The notes below the pieces were generated by a model that searched no databases, was not told the origin of the DNA, and saw only the letters and a list, made by a program, of their open reading frames with translations. From positions 62,001-126,000 of the forward strand of contig JAEYCM010000005.1 in the NCBI GenBank assembly GCA_023455425.1: 64,000 nucleotides of DNA, in the 5' to 3' direction. Positions 42,984 to 51,448 of the stretch are shown piece after piece (the first letter of the stretch is position 1; every line of letters begins with the position of its first letter). The DNA comes from Bacillota bacterium (GTDB lineage Bacteria; Bacillota; Clostridia; Christensenellales; CAG-138). The position numbers were made by a program, and so were the translations under genes.

Positions 42984-43862
42984 TTATATTGCTTTCCACA
43001 GCATCTGGCCATTCTCAAATACATACTCCAACCTTCCATCATCTTTAAGCCAGGATAAGTAGGAGCGAACGGTGCTTCCGACAAGGACATACTGATCAAA
43101 ATTCATTGTCAAAGAGAATTCGCGGAACAGCCTTTGGAGGATGTGTTCAAAAATCCGTGGTTCGCCGCACAGCTCCACAATCTTTTTTGCGATCTCATGA
43201 ACCTTGTCGATATTCCTCTGCGCAAGGGGCGCGATATCCGTTGTGGCCTCCGCGTGCGCGGGGATAAACAGGGCTGCCCGCATGCCTTTTACCTGTTCGA
43301 GCGTATCGAGATAGGCCGCGACGTCGTAGACAAAGCTGATCTGGTACTTTTCCAGCGTTTGCGCGCTTGAAAGGCAATCCGCAAGAAACACGATATCATC
43401 GGCCGTGCGGAACCCGACCATATCAAAAAAATGTCCGGGAAGCGCGAGGAGTTCCATCCCATCGGGCAAGACATTCTGCGTCAAAGGGATGGCCTCGCTT
43501 TCCTGCGCCATCAAAAATTTGTGGCACAGCGCTTTTGGCGGAAAGCCGCCGTAGAGGAAGGAGGGCTCCAAAAGCGGATGATTGGTAAAATCCGCCTCAA
43601 TTCCCCGCGCAAACACCCTGCAGCCCGTCTGCGCCTGCAGATATTTGTTGCCGCCGATATGGTCCGCGTTGGAGTGGGTGTTGTATATGGCAGTAAGTTG
43701 CCAGCTGTTTCTCTCCAAAATCTGCCTGACTTTTCTTCCGGCGTCTTTGTCGTTGCCCGAATCGATGAGGCAGACTTCGGTATCGTTGCGCTTTACGAGG
43801 CCGATTTTTGCCGGGCAATCGATATAGTAGGTACTTTTTGCAACCTGGACCAGTTCGTACAT
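42984..43862 (-). CDS. Metallo-beta-lactamase-fold hydrolase
   Basis: A 292-residue MBL-fold protein with an N-terminal beta-lactamase-type domain (VCLIDSGNDKDAGRKVR; AIYNTHSNADHIGGN; LLALPGHFFDMVGFRTADDIVFLADCLSS) and a ~90-residue C-terminal helical/winged extension. The metal motif reads His-Ser-Asn-Ala-Asp-His, so the second His of HxHxDH is Asn, which may alter or reduce metal binding. AAGGAG precedes the ATG, and a TATAAT lies at 43903-43908 on the minus strand as a candidate -10. Substrate unknown; the fold includes glyoxalases, lactonases and RNases. Confidence 0.85.
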   Translation of the reverse strand: MYELVQVAKSTYYIDCPAKIGLVKRNDTEVCLIDSGNDKDAGRKVRQILERNSWQLTAIYNTHSNADHIGGNKYLQAQTGCRVFARGIEADFTNHPLLEPSFLYGGFPPKALCHKFLMAQESEAIPLTQNVLPDGMELLALPGHFFDMVGFRTADDIVFLADCLSSAQTLEKYQISFVYDVAAYLDTLEQVKGMRAALFIPAHAEATTDIAPLAQRNIDKVHEIAKKIVELCGEPRIFEHILQRLFREFSLTMNFDQYVLVGSTVRSYLSWLKDDGRLEYVFENGQMLWKAI

Positions 43863-44023
43863 GCTTTCTCCTTGTCCCCCGCGGAATAAGAAATTTTAGC
43901 CTATTATACACCAAGATGCCCTGAAATGGAGGATTTATATCTCATGGCCCGCGCATATTTGCCTGCGTTATTCATAAACTATTAGTGACCGTAAATGGAA
44001 TAACTTTTGTTTTGCAAAAGGTG

Positions 44024-44052
44024 TTGACTTCCCGAATGGCGCCGGATATAAT
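44024..44052 (+). promoter_or_regulatory. Promoter of the PTS operon
   Basis: TTGACT (44024-44029), a 17-bp spacer and TATAAT (44047-44052): a near-consensus vegetative promoter. Transcription should begin near 44059, giving a ~170-nt leader that contains the antiterminator site. Confidence 0.85.
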
Positions 44053-44109
44053 TGAAACAACCAAATTGTGTCCGAGTTCGCCAAATTACTTATTATTAAT
44101 TGAATATAT

Positions 44110-44138
44110 GGGCTGTCACTGGTAATGCAGGCAAAACC
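44110..44138 (+). promoter_or_regulatory. RAT site (ribonucleic antiterminator) for LicT/BglG protein
   Basis: A 29-nt segment that matches the BglG/LicT-family RNA target in order and spacing: GGCTGTCACTG, then a short variable part, then GCAGGCAAAACC. Its 3' end (ACC at 44136-44138) is also the start of the downstream terminator stem. The two structures exclude each other, as required for antitermination. Confidence 0.85.
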
Positions 44139-44196
44139 AAAGTTTTATAGGTCATGGCAACATGAACCTGTAGGGGTTTGGTCTTTTTTGTTTTTT
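44136..44196 (+). terminator. Leader terminator controlled by antitermination
   Basis: Outer stem ACCAAA/TTTGGT (44136-44141 and 44177-44182) and inner stem AGGTCATG/CATGAACCT around a GCAA loop, followed by CTTTTTT and a second T-run. It lies 33 bp before the licT-like ATG. Confidence 0.82.
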
Positions 44197-44228
44197 CGCG
44201 CAAAAGACAGGACGAAAGATAGAGTAAG

Positions 44229-45059
44229 ATGAAACTTTTACGGCCGATCAACAACAACATCGTTACCGCCCTGGATGATAACGGGTTGGAAGTTATTGTT
44301 GTGGGCAAAGGAATCGGTTATAAGGCGAAAGAGGGCACGGAAGTTAAAGAAGGCGATATCCAGAAGGTATACCGTATGGACAACCAGAAGGATACCGACC
44401 GGTTGAAAGACCTCTTTGCTTTGCTCCCTGCCGAATACATCGAACTGACCGATGAAATATTCGGCTATGCGAAGCGGATATTGAACAAACGACTGTATGA
44501 GCGCGCATACATCACGCTGGCGGATCATATCCATTTTGCGGTGCAGCGGCACCAGGGCGGCATGGATTTTCCCAATGCGCTATTGAGCGAGATCCGCCGC
44601 TTTTACCCGCTGGAATATGAAATCGGCAAGCACGCGCTCGAAGTGGTGGAACGCCGCATCGGCATCAAATTCCCGCCGGATGAGGCCGCCTCCATCGCCA
44701 TGCATATATTGAACGCGGAATTTGATATTTCGGTCAAGGGTACGTTTGACGTCACGCATCTATTAAACAGCATGTTGGACATCCTGGAGCGGGAGTGGGG
44801 GTTCACCATCCAGGAGGGCGATTATTACAGCGAACGGTTCGTGACGCATTTAAAATTTCTGTCCCAGCGCGTCGTCAAACGGGAAGCGTTTACGGATGAT
44901 GACGACGGGCTCTATGCGCTGCTGGAGGAAAAGTACCCCAAAGAGATTGGCTGCGGCGAAAAAATTGCGCAGTATATCCGCAGCGAATATGGGTTTGATA
45001 CTTCCCGCAAAGAAATCGCGTGCCTCGCCATCCACCTGTGCCGGATCGTTAGGCACTGA
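44229..45059 (+). CDS. LicT/BglG family transcription antiterminator
   Basis: A 276-residue RNA-binding antiterminator. The co-antiterminator RNA-binding domain (1-55, IVTALDDNGLEVIVVGKGIGYKAKEG) is followed by two PTS-regulation domains. His100, His159, His207 and His269, the phosphorylation sites of LicT/SacY-type proteins, are present at the same residue numbers. The protein should bind the RAT at 44110-44138 and let transcription proceed when the PTS sugar is available. The ribosome site is poor (GATAGAGTAAG). It is the first gene of the operon it controls. Confidence 0.95.
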   Translation: MKLLRPINNNIVTALDDNGLEVIVVGKGIGYKAKEGTEVKEGDIQKVYRMDNQKDTDRLKDLFALLPAEYIELTDEIFGYAKRILNKRLYERAYITLADHIHFAVQRHQGGMDFPNALLSEIRRFYPLEYEIGKHALEVVERRIGIKFPPDEAASIAMHILNAEFDISVKGTFDVTHLLNSMLDILEREWGFTIQEGDYYSERFVTHLKFLSQRVVKREAFTDDDDGLYALLEEKYPKEIGCGEKIAQYIRSEYGFDTSRKEIACLAIHLCRIVRH

Positions 45060-45090
45060 AGAATTGATTATTTTAAGAAGGATATAGACA

Positions 45091-45573
45091 ATGTTTGGTT
45101 TTGGAAAGAAAAAGGAACTCGTAATCCAGGTGCCGGTTGCAGGCGCAGTCAAGCCGGTATCGGACCTGCAGGACGAAACGTTCAGCAATAACATCTTGGG
45201 CCCCGGCATTGCAATTGAGCCCGCCAAGGGCCGGGTGGTCGCACCTATGGACGGCGAGATCCGCCTGATGTTTGAAACCGGCCACGCGCTGAGCATGGCG
45301 GCAGACAACGGCGCGGAGCTTTTGATCCATGTAGGAATTGATACCGTCAAACTTAAAGGAAAGCATTTTACCAAGATCAAGAACACCGGCGATACCGTAA
45401 AAGCCGGGGATGTTCTGTTGGAGTTTGACCCTGCCGCGATCCATATGGAAGGATATGACCCCGTTGCAGTGGTCGTACTGTTAAACCCGGACGAGTTTTC
45501 CGGCGTCCGTTTTACCCAAAGCACCGCTGTAGCGGAAGGGGACGCGCTCCTCTATATTCAGCCCAACCGGTAA
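45091..45573 (+). CDS. PTS glucose-type IIA component
   Basis: A 160-residue IIA(Glc)-fold protein. Key segments are GRVVAPMDGEIRLMFETGHALSMAADNGAELLIHVGIDTVKL, with the phosphorylated His80 and the supporting His65, and GDTVKAGDVLLEFD. It passes phosphate from HPr to the IIB domain of the IIBC protein two genes downstream. AAGAAGGA precedes the ATG. As a separate IIA beside a IIBC, it completes the permease. Confidence 0.96.
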   Translation: MFGFGKKKELVIQVPVAGAVKPVSDLQDETFSNNILGPGIAIEPAKGRVVAPMDGEIRLMFETGHALSMAADNGAELLIHVGIDTVKLKGKHFTKIKNTGDTVKAGDVLLEFDPAAIHMEGYDPVAVVVLLNPDEFSGVRFTQSTAVAEGDALLYIQPNR

Positions 45574-45620
45574 TGCCGATATCCTGCTCCTGATGGAGGA
45601 GCTTTACATAGGAGGAACAT

Positions 45621-45878
45621 ATGAAGCAGTTAAAATACCGCATTACCGACGAGTTTGGCCTCCACGCCCGGCCCGCAGGCCAGCTGGTCAAGGCCATGAC
45701 CCAGTACCAATGCAGCGTGCGGATTGGTACGCCCGCAAAAATGGTGGACGCAAAGCGCATTTTGGGTGTCATGGGCCTTGCCATAAAAGGCGGCGAGGAG
45801 ATCATCATGGAATTTCAGGGGGAGGACGAGGCGCAAGCATTCGCCACGGCCGAAAAGACGCTCAGGGAGTGTCTGTAA
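45621..45878 (+). CDS. HPr-family phosphocarrier protein lacking Ser46
   Basis: An 85-residue HPr-like protein. The active His15 is present in FGLHARPAG (12-20), so PEP-dependent phosphate transfer is expected. The regulatory Ser46 of Gram-positive HPr is Arg46 (AKRILGVM), so HPr kinase/phosphorylase cannot modify it there, and it should not act as a CcpA corepressor. It lies between IIA and IIBC, preceded by GGAGGAA. It may be a PTS-dedicated carrier next to a regular HPr encoded elsewhere. Confidence 0.93.
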   Translation: MKQLKYRITDEFGLHARPAGQLVKAMTQYQCSVRIGTPAKMVDAKRILGVMGLAIKGGEEIIMEFQGEDEAQAFATAEKTLRECL

Positions 45879-45971
45879 GTCCAGTGCTTTATGGGACGCC
45901 GCATCACTTTGGGGAGAATACGCGCGGCGAACCCAGGCAAATAAAATCATTGTTTCAGGGGGTGCAACAAG

Positions 45972-47408
45972 ATGAAGACCATGCAAAGACTCGGAAAATC
46001 CCTCATGCTTCCCGTAGCCGTCCTGCCGATCGCGGCGATATTAATGGGCATCGGCTACTGGATCGACCCTCAAGGCTGGGGCGGCAACAGTGTCATCGCC
46101 GCTTTCCTCATCAAGGCGGGCGCGGCAATCATCGACCACATAGCGATCCTGTTTGCTATCGGCGTGGCGGTTGGCATGTCGAAGGACCGCGACGGCACTG
46201 CGGCGCTGGCCGGATTGGTTTCCTGGCTGATGATGACAACGCTGCTTTCTTCCGGCGCGGTAGCCATGTTCCAAAAGATCCCGGTAGAACAGGTAGCGCC
46301 CGCATTCGGCAAGATCGAAAACGTATTTGTTGGAATACTATGCGGCGTCATCGGCGCAGTTTGCTACAACAAGTTCCACAATACCAAACTGCCCGACGCT
46401 TTGGCCTTCTTCAGCGGCAAGCGCAGCGTTGCAATCGTAACGGGCGGCGTCACCATCGTTGCGGCAGTGATCATGTTCTTCGTTTGGCCGTTCATCTATA
46501 TGGGCTTGGTCGCCTTCGGCACCGGCGTATTGAGCCTCGGGCCTTGGGGCGCTGCGATCTACGGCTTCTTCAACCGTCTCCTGATCCCGTTTGGCCTGCA
46601 CCACGCACTGAATTCCGTGTTCTGGTTTGATATCGCAAGCGTGAACGACCTTGCAAACTTCTGGGCCGGCACAGGTACGCTTGGCGTCACCGGCCAGTAC
46701 ATGACGGGCTACTTCCCCATCATGATGTTCGGCCTCCCCGGTGCCGCGCTCGCCATGTACCACACCGCGAAGACCAATCAGAAAAAAATGGCTGCCGGTT
46801 TGTTGCTGGCCGGCGCGTTTGCATCGTTCTTCACCGGCGTGACGGAGCCGCTCGAATTTGCGTTCATGTTCCTGGCTCCGGGCCTCTATGTGGTGCATGC
46901 GGGTCTCACCGCAGTTTCCATGGCCATTATGGCGGCGCTGCCTGTTCGCGCAGGCTTCCAATTTAGCGCAGGTATGATCGACCTGGTCCTGAGCTGGCCG
47001 ACCAAGCTTTCCCTGAACCCATGGCTGATCCTCCCCATCGGCCTCGTGTTCTTCGCGATCTACTACCTGCTCTTCCGCGTCATCATCGTGAAGTTCAACC
47101 TCAAGACCCCCGGCCGCGAGGACGATGACTATGCCGAAGCCGAAAGCAAGGTAACGCTGGGGAGCAGCGACTATGCCGGAGTTGCGGCCGCCATACTCGA
47201 AGGTCTTGGCGGAAAAGGCAACATCAGCGAAGTAGACAACTGCATCACCCGCCTGCGCGTGGAAGTGAAGGATTACACCGCTGTCAATGAAAAGAAGATC
47301 AAATCTTCCGGCGTCTCCGGCGTCATCCGCCCGAGCAAGACGAGCGTACAGGTCGTAGTCGGCACGCAGGTACAGCATGTGGCCGATGAACTCAAGAAAC
47401 TGCTCTAA
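45972..47408 (+). CDS. PTS glucose/N-acetylglucosamine-type IIBC component
   Basis: A 478-residue sugar permease. Residues ~1-380 form the IIC membrane domain (LGKSLMLPVAVLPIAAILMGIGYW; GLHHALNSVFWFD; the GVTEPLEFAFMF motif). Residues ~390-478 form IIB with the phosphorylated Cys424 in VDNCITRLRVEVKD. NagB downstream makes N-acetylglucosamine or glucosamine the likely substrate, although glucose is possible. The cognate IIA is encoded at 45091. CAGGGGGTG precedes the ATG. No NagA deacetylase is seen in the window. Confidence 0.94.
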   Translation: MKTMQRLGKSLMLPVAVLPIAAILMGIGYWIDPQGWGGNSVIAAFLIKAGAAIIDHIAILFAIGVAVGMSKDRDGTAALAGLVSWLMMTTLLSSGAVAMFQKIPVEQVAPAFGKIENVFVGILCGVIGAVCYNKFHNTKLPDALAFFSGKRSVAIVTGGVTIVAAVIMFFVWPFIYMGLVAFGTGVLSLGPWGAAIYGFFNRLLIPFGLHHALNSVFWFDIASVNDLANFWAGTGTLGVTGQYMTGYFPIMMFGLPGAALAMYHTAKTNQKKMAAGLLLAGAFASFFTGVTEPLEFAFMFLAPGLYVVHAGLTAVSMAIMAALPVRAGFQFSAGMIDLVLSWPTKLSLNPWLILPIGLVFFAIYYLLFRVIIVKFNLKTPGREDDDYAEAESKVTLGSSDYAGVAAAILEGLGGKGNISEVDNCITRLRVEVKDYTAVNEKKIKSSGVSGVIRPSKTSVQVVVGTQVQHVADELKKLL

Positions 47409-47455
47409 TCACCCGATCCGGTTAAGACCGGAACGATAACAGGCTGAATGGTTAT

Positions 47456-47479
47456 GGGGCTGCCCTCTGCGGCAGCCCC
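47456..47479 (+). promoter_or_regulatory. Stem-loop after the PTS permease gene
   Basis: A perfect 9-bp stem GGGGCTGCC/GGCAGCCCC with a 6-nt loop, followed by TTGACC rather than a T-run. It is probably an mRNA-stabilising or partial-termination hairpin that lowers expression of the metabolic genes downstream. Confidence 0.6.
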
Positions 47480-47502
47480 TTGACCGCTCCGGGAGAAACG
47501 GC

Positions 47503-48186
47503 ATGACCACTTACGATACGCTGACCATTTTAAAAAGAGAAGAAATCCATACCTGCCCGCTGTTTTATGTCAATAACGTGCAGTGGAACAGCACCATAAG
47601 CCCTGTTACCGTGGGACGCATGGGATATGTCCCCGGCGAAGGGCTGTTTGTTTTTATGAAATGTTATGAGCGCGATCCGCTTCGCACCATGAGCCGCCCT
47701 ATGGACCGGGTATGCCTGGACAGCGCCATGGAAGCGTTTTTCGCCTTCCCGGACAGGCCCGTCGCCGCGGAAAAAGCTTTTATCCCGGACGATAACGGCT
47801 TATACTGTAACTTTGAAATCAACGCCAATGGCGCGATGTATGCAAAAACAGGCCGCGGCAGGCAAGGACGCATGCCGCTCCTGGAAGAGGAGTTTGCCGC
47901 GACGGACGTCCGCGCGCGTATCCTTGCGGACGGCTGGGAAATCACATTCCTCGTACCCCTGACGCTGCTTTCCCGTATTGCGGACATAAATGGTTTTTCG
48001 CCCGGGGATGTATTCTACTGCAATTTTTATAAAATATCCGAAACCCCCGCAATCGAGCATTATCTCAGCTTCAGCCCGATTGGTGTGGAACAGCCGAATT
48101 TTCACCTGCCCCGCTTTTTTGCAAAAGCGGTCGTACGCGAGCATACCGCACAACCTGAACACCATACAATGGAGCATATGCAATGA
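47503..48186 (+). CDS. CBM9-like (DOMON-related) domain protein, cytoplasmic
   Basis: A 227-residue beta-rich protein. The pattern VNNVQWNSTISPVTVGRMGYVPGEGLFVFMKCYE ... CLDSAMEAFFAF ... YCNFEINANGAMYA ... WEITFLVPLTLLSRI ... YCNFYKISETPAIEHYLSFSPI resembles the carbohydrate-binding family 9-like domain. There is no signal peptide. The gene lies between the PTS permease and nagB, and its stop overlaps the nagB start (ATGA). A sugar-binding or sugar-phosphate-sensing role is inferred, not shown. Confidence 0.72.
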   Translation: MTTYDTLTILKREEIHTCPLFYVNNVQWNSTISPVTVGRMGYVPGEGLFVFMKCYERDPLRTMSRPMDRVCLDSAMEAFFAFPDRPVAAEKAFIPDDNGLYCNFEINANGAMYAKTGRGRQGRMPLLEEEFAATDVRARILADGWEITFLVPLTLLSRIADINGFSPGDVFYCNFYKISETPAIEHYLSFSPIGVEQPNFHLPRFFAKAVVREHTAQPEHHTMEHMQ

Positions 48187-48908
48187 GAGTAATACGCGCA
48201 AAAGATTATTTTGATATGAGCCGCAAGGCGGCGAACGTGCTGAGCGCACAGGTCATTTTAAAGCCCAACAGCGTGCTGGGTCTGGCGACCGGCTCGAGTC
48301 CCGTGGGAACCTATAAGCAACTGATTGAGTGGTATAAAAAGGGCGATATCGACTTTTCCCTTGTTACCACCATCAATCTGGACGAATACTGCGGGCTGGA
48401 GCCCGACGCGCCGCAAAGCTACCGGTATTTTATGGACCAGAATTTGTTCCGCCACATCAACATCAGGCCGGAACACACGCATGTGCCAAACGGCCTGGAG
48501 CCGGACGCCGCAAAGGAATGCGCGCGGTACGAAGCCCTGATCGAACAGCATTCCGGCATCGATATGCAGCTATTAGGCATCGGCCACAACGGGCATATCG
48601 GGTTCAATGAGCCGGGCACCGCGTTTGAAACCAGCACGCACCGCGTTGCGCTTACAAAAAGCACCATCGAAGCCAACCAACGATTTTTTGCAAGTGGAGG
48701 CGAGGTGCCCCGCTACGCCTATACGATGGGCATCCGCTCCATCATGCAGGCCATGCGCATCCTCATTATTGTTTCGGGCGAAGACAAAGCCCAAATTGTG
48801 AAGGAAACATTTACCGGGCCCGTGACGCCCGCGGTCCCCGCATCCGTATTGCAGCTTCACAACAACGTGACGCTGGTGGGAGATGAAGGAGCGCTTTCCC
48901 TGCTATGA
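48183..48908 (+). CDS. nagB: Glucosamine-6-phosphate deaminase
   Basis: A 241-residue enzyme that converts glucosamine 6-phosphate to fructose 6-phosphate and ammonia. LGLATGSSPVGTYKQL (phosphate binding), NLDEYCGLEP with the catalytic Asp, and LLGIGHNGHIGFNEPG with the active His/Glu are all present; the length fits the short Gram-positive form. It completes entry of imported amino sugar into glycolysis and is coupled to the genes on both sides by ATGA overlaps. Confidence 0.97.
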   Translation: MRVIRAKDYFDMSRKAANVLSAQVILKPNSVLGLATGSSPVGTYKQLIEWYKKGDIDFSLVTTINLDEYCGLEPDAPQSYRYFMDQNLFRHINIRPEHTHVPNGLEPDAAKECARYEALIEQHSGIDMQLLGIGHNGHIGFNEPGTAFETSTHRVALTKSTIEANQRFFASGGEVPRYAYTMGIRSIMQAMRILIIVSGEDKAQIVKETFTGPVTPAVPASVLQLHNNVTLVGDEGALSLL

Positions 48909-49711
48909 AGGAAACCCAGACTGTCAAGGCGCTATTTTTTGATATCGACGGGACGCTATTGAGCCCCCGCACCGCGCGCGTGCCGGAAAGCGCCATCAAA
49001 GCGCTTACATGCGCGCGCGAACACGGCCTGCTGCTGTTTGCGGCAACCGGCCGCCACGCGCTCGCCCTTACAAGGCTGCCGCAAATTATGGAACTCAAGC
49101 TGGACGGCCTCATTTGCCTCAACGGGCAGCTCTGCCTGTGTGGCGGAAAGACCGTGTTTCAAAACCCCATCCCGCGCAGCGAAATAGAAGCATTTATCCG
49201 TTTCATGCGGGGAAAGGACTGCATCTGCCAGTTTTCCGGCAACGACCTGGTGTTCTGCAGCCAAGACAACGACGCGGTACGGGATATCAATGCGGAATTC
49301 GGCATATTTGAACCGCCGATATTCCCGCCCGAACGCGCGCTTGATATGGATGTGCTGCAGATTGAGCTGTTTTTCCGCGAGGAAAGCGCGCTGCAGGTAC
49401 TCGCCCACATGCCAAGCTGCCGGTGGACGCGCTGGCATGCCATGGGCGTCGATATTCTGCGAAAAGACGGCGGCAAATGGACCGGTATAAAGAAAATTGC
49501 GGAACATCTGCATTTACAAGAAGGCGAGATCATGGTGTTCGGTGATCACGACAACGATGTGGATATGTTGGAAAACGCAACGTTTTCCGTGGCGCTTGGA
49601 AACGGAAGCGCCCAGGCGATTGCCGCTGCAAAATACGTCACCACCGATATCGACGAGGATGGCATCTACAACGCCTTTCGCGCCCTGCTTCCGCATATCG
49701 GGTTAGCGTAA
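48905..49711 (+). CDS. HAD-superfamily phosphatase, Cof type
   Basis: A 268-residue Cof/YidA-like phosphatase. Motif I is FFDIDGTLLSP (Asp nucleophile), motif II lies in LLFAATGR, and motif IV is MVFGDHDNDVDML; a large C2-type cap lies between. The substrate is probably a sugar phosphate, and it may relieve phosphosugar stress in this PTS operon. The start overlaps the nagB stop by ATGA. Confidence 0.92.
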   Translation: MKETQTVKALFFDIDGTLLSPRTARVPESAIKALTCAREHGLLLFAATGRHALALTRLPQIMELKLDGLICLNGQLCLCGGKTVFQNPIPRSEIEAFIRFMRGKDCICQFSGNDLVFCSQDNDAVRDINAEFGIFEPPIFPPERALDMDVLQIELFFREESALQVLAHMPSCRWTRWHAMGVDILRKDGGKWTGIKKIAEHLHLQEGEIMVFGDHDNDVDMLENATFSVALGNGSAQAIAAAKYVTTDIDEDGIYNAFRALLPHIGLA

Positions 49712-49754
49712 CTTCGTTTCACTGTCCACCGTATTTTCAGGAAAGGGTTGATGC

Positions 49755-50501
49755 TTGATCGGACGCATACTTGTAGAAATTTGCTGCGGAACTGCCGACG
49801 ATGTGTTTGAGGCCGCCGCATCGGGAGCCGACCGCGTGGAACTCAACGCGGCGCTGCCCTTGGGCGGGCTTACGCCCAGCATGGGCGAGCTTGTCGCCGC
49901 CAAAAACGCAGGGGTGGAATTAGTGGCCATGGTCCGCCCGCGCGAAGGCGGATTTTGCTACAGCGAACGGGAGTTTGAGACCATGCTGCGGGATGCGCGC
50001 GCGCTGATTGCAGCGGGAGCGGACGGCATCGTATTCGGTATCCTCAACCCGGGCGGCACCGTGGACGCGGAACGCTGCAGGCAGATGGTAAAGGCGATCG
50101 GCCCCAAGCAGGCGGTGTTCCACCGGGCGATTGACGTCACGCCGGATTGGCGGGCGGCAATTGATACGCTTTGCACGCTCGGATTTCGCCGGGTGCTCAC
50201 CAGCGGGCAGGCTGCCACAGCCTTAGACGGCGCCGCAACGATACGGGAGATGATCGCCTATGCCGCGGGGCGCATTGAGATCCTGCCGGGCGCAGGCATC
50301 CGCGCGCATAACGTCCTGGAGTTGATTGAAAAAATAGGCTGCACGCAGGTGCACGCTTCCCTTCGGGGAACGCGGACCGATTCTTCCTGTTCCGCCCGCC
50401 CCGATATCCGGTTTGGCGGCACGCTTCCCGCTTCTGAGGATGTCTTTGGCGCAACGGACCCGCATAAAGTACTCGAACTGGTCACGACCCTTTCGAATTG
50501 A
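49755..50501 (+). CDS. cutC: CutC family protein
   Basis: A 248-residue TIM-barrel protein of the CutC family: LVEICCGTADDVFEAAASGADRVELNAAL, LVAMVRPREGGFCYSEREFETML, GADGIVFGILN, FHRAIDVTPDW and RRVLTSGQAATALDG are characteristic. The family was named for copper homeostasis, but its biochemical role is unclear, and its frequent place beside sugar genes suggests metabolism instead. The start is a TTG at 49755, preceded by GAAAGGG at 7 nt. Confidence 0.93.
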   Translation: MIGRILVEICCGTADDVFEAAASGADRVELNAALPLGGLTPSMGELVAAKNAGVELVAMVRPREGGFCYSEREFETMLRDARALIAAGADGIVFGILNPGGTVDAERCRQMVKAIGPKQAVFHRAIDVTPDWRAAIDTLCTLGFRRVLTSGQAATALDGAATIREMIAYAAGRIEILPGAGIRAHNVLELIEKIGCTQVHASLRGTRTDSSCSARPDIRFGGTLPASEDVFGATDPHKVLELVTTLSN

Positions 50502-50544
50502 TCGGATAGCACCCGCTTACTGCAAGATAAAAGGAGGAAACGCC

Positions 50545-51438
50545 ATGAAACGCTTGATTTCCTGCACCGCTTCGGACTTTGCGACCATGACTCCGCACGA
50601 ACTCAAAGTAGCCATATTCGCCTCCGCCGGGCGCAGCGTGATGAGCGAGACCATCGTCGCCTTTGAGCCGCTCATGCGCGGGCTCACCAATGCGGAGGTC
50701 GCCTCCGCGTTTGGCGCGGATATGATCCTGCTAAACTTCTATGACGCGCTCAACCCGTCCATACTGGGCCTGCCCGGCGCGCCCAGAAACCCGATTGCCG
50801 AACTCAAGCGGCTTATCGGCCGCCCGGTGGGCATCAATCTGGAGCCTGTCGGCACAGGCAAGGCGCTCGAGAATATCGAGGCGCTGCCGCCCGGACGCCG
50901 CGCCGGCGAGGAGACGTTTTTAGCCGCAGAGGCACAGGGCGCGGATTACATCTGCCTGACCGGGAACCCCGGCACAGGCGTCACCAACGATGCGATTGAA
51001 GAAGCCGTCCGGCTCTGCCGCAAATGCTTTTCGGGCCTGATCATTGCCGGGAAGATGCATGGCGCAGGTATCGATGAGGCGGTGTTTGATACCGGCGCGT
51101 TTGCCCGCTTTATCAAAGCCGGGGCGGATATTATCCTCGTCCCCGCGCCCGGAACGGTCCCCGGCGTTTCGGAGCAGGATGTCGCAGCCGCCGTACGCAC
51201 CATCCATCAAAATGGCGCTTTAGCGCTTTCCGCCATCGGCACCAGCCAGGAGGGCGCGGACACTGCCACCATACGCGAGATTGCGCTCAGCAGCAAGCGC
51301 GCGGGTGTAGATATCCAGCACATCGGCGACGCCGCCGCCTGCGGTATGGCGGATCCTGAAAACATCCTGACCCTTTCCATTGCAATCCGCGGCAAGCGCC
51401 ATACGGTATTCCGCATGGCCGGAAGCGTATTGCGATAA
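50545..51438 (+). CDS. PTS-linked TIM-barrel-like protein of unknown function
   Basis: A 297-residue protein starting at 50545 after AAGGAGG. It shows the features of a TIM barrel (FGADMILLNFYDALNP; GRPVGINLEPVG; GADYICLTGNPGTGVTND; FSGLIIAGKMHGAGID; GADIILVPAPGTVPGV; GVDIQHIGDAAACGMADPENIL) and weakly recalls the phosphoenolpyruvate mutase-like or quinolinate-type barrels. The family often stands beside PTS genes in Bacillota, but I cannot name a reaction. It is the last gene of the PTS operon, followed by repeat copy C and a strong terminator. Confidence 0.8.
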   Translation: MKRLISCTASDFATMTPHELKVAIFASAGRSVMSETIVAFEPLMRGLTNAEVASAFGADMILLNFYDALNPSILGLPGAPRNPIAELKRLIGRPVGINLEPVGTGKALENIEALPPGRRAGEETFLAAEAQGADYICLTGNPGTGVTNDAIEEAVRLCRKCFSGLIIAGKMHGAGIDEAVFDTGAFARFIKAGADIILVPAPGTVPGVSEQDVAAAVRTIHQNGALALSAIGTSQEGADTATIREIALSSKRAGVDIQHIGDAAACGMADPENILTLSIAIRGKRHTVFRMAGSVLR

Positions 51439-51448
51439 CAACTTTATT

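Noticed and set aside
45593..47378. Long alternative frames over HPr and IIBC on both strands
   Set aside because: They overlap well-defined PTS proteins in other frames and have low-complexity Arg/His-rich translations typical of shadows.
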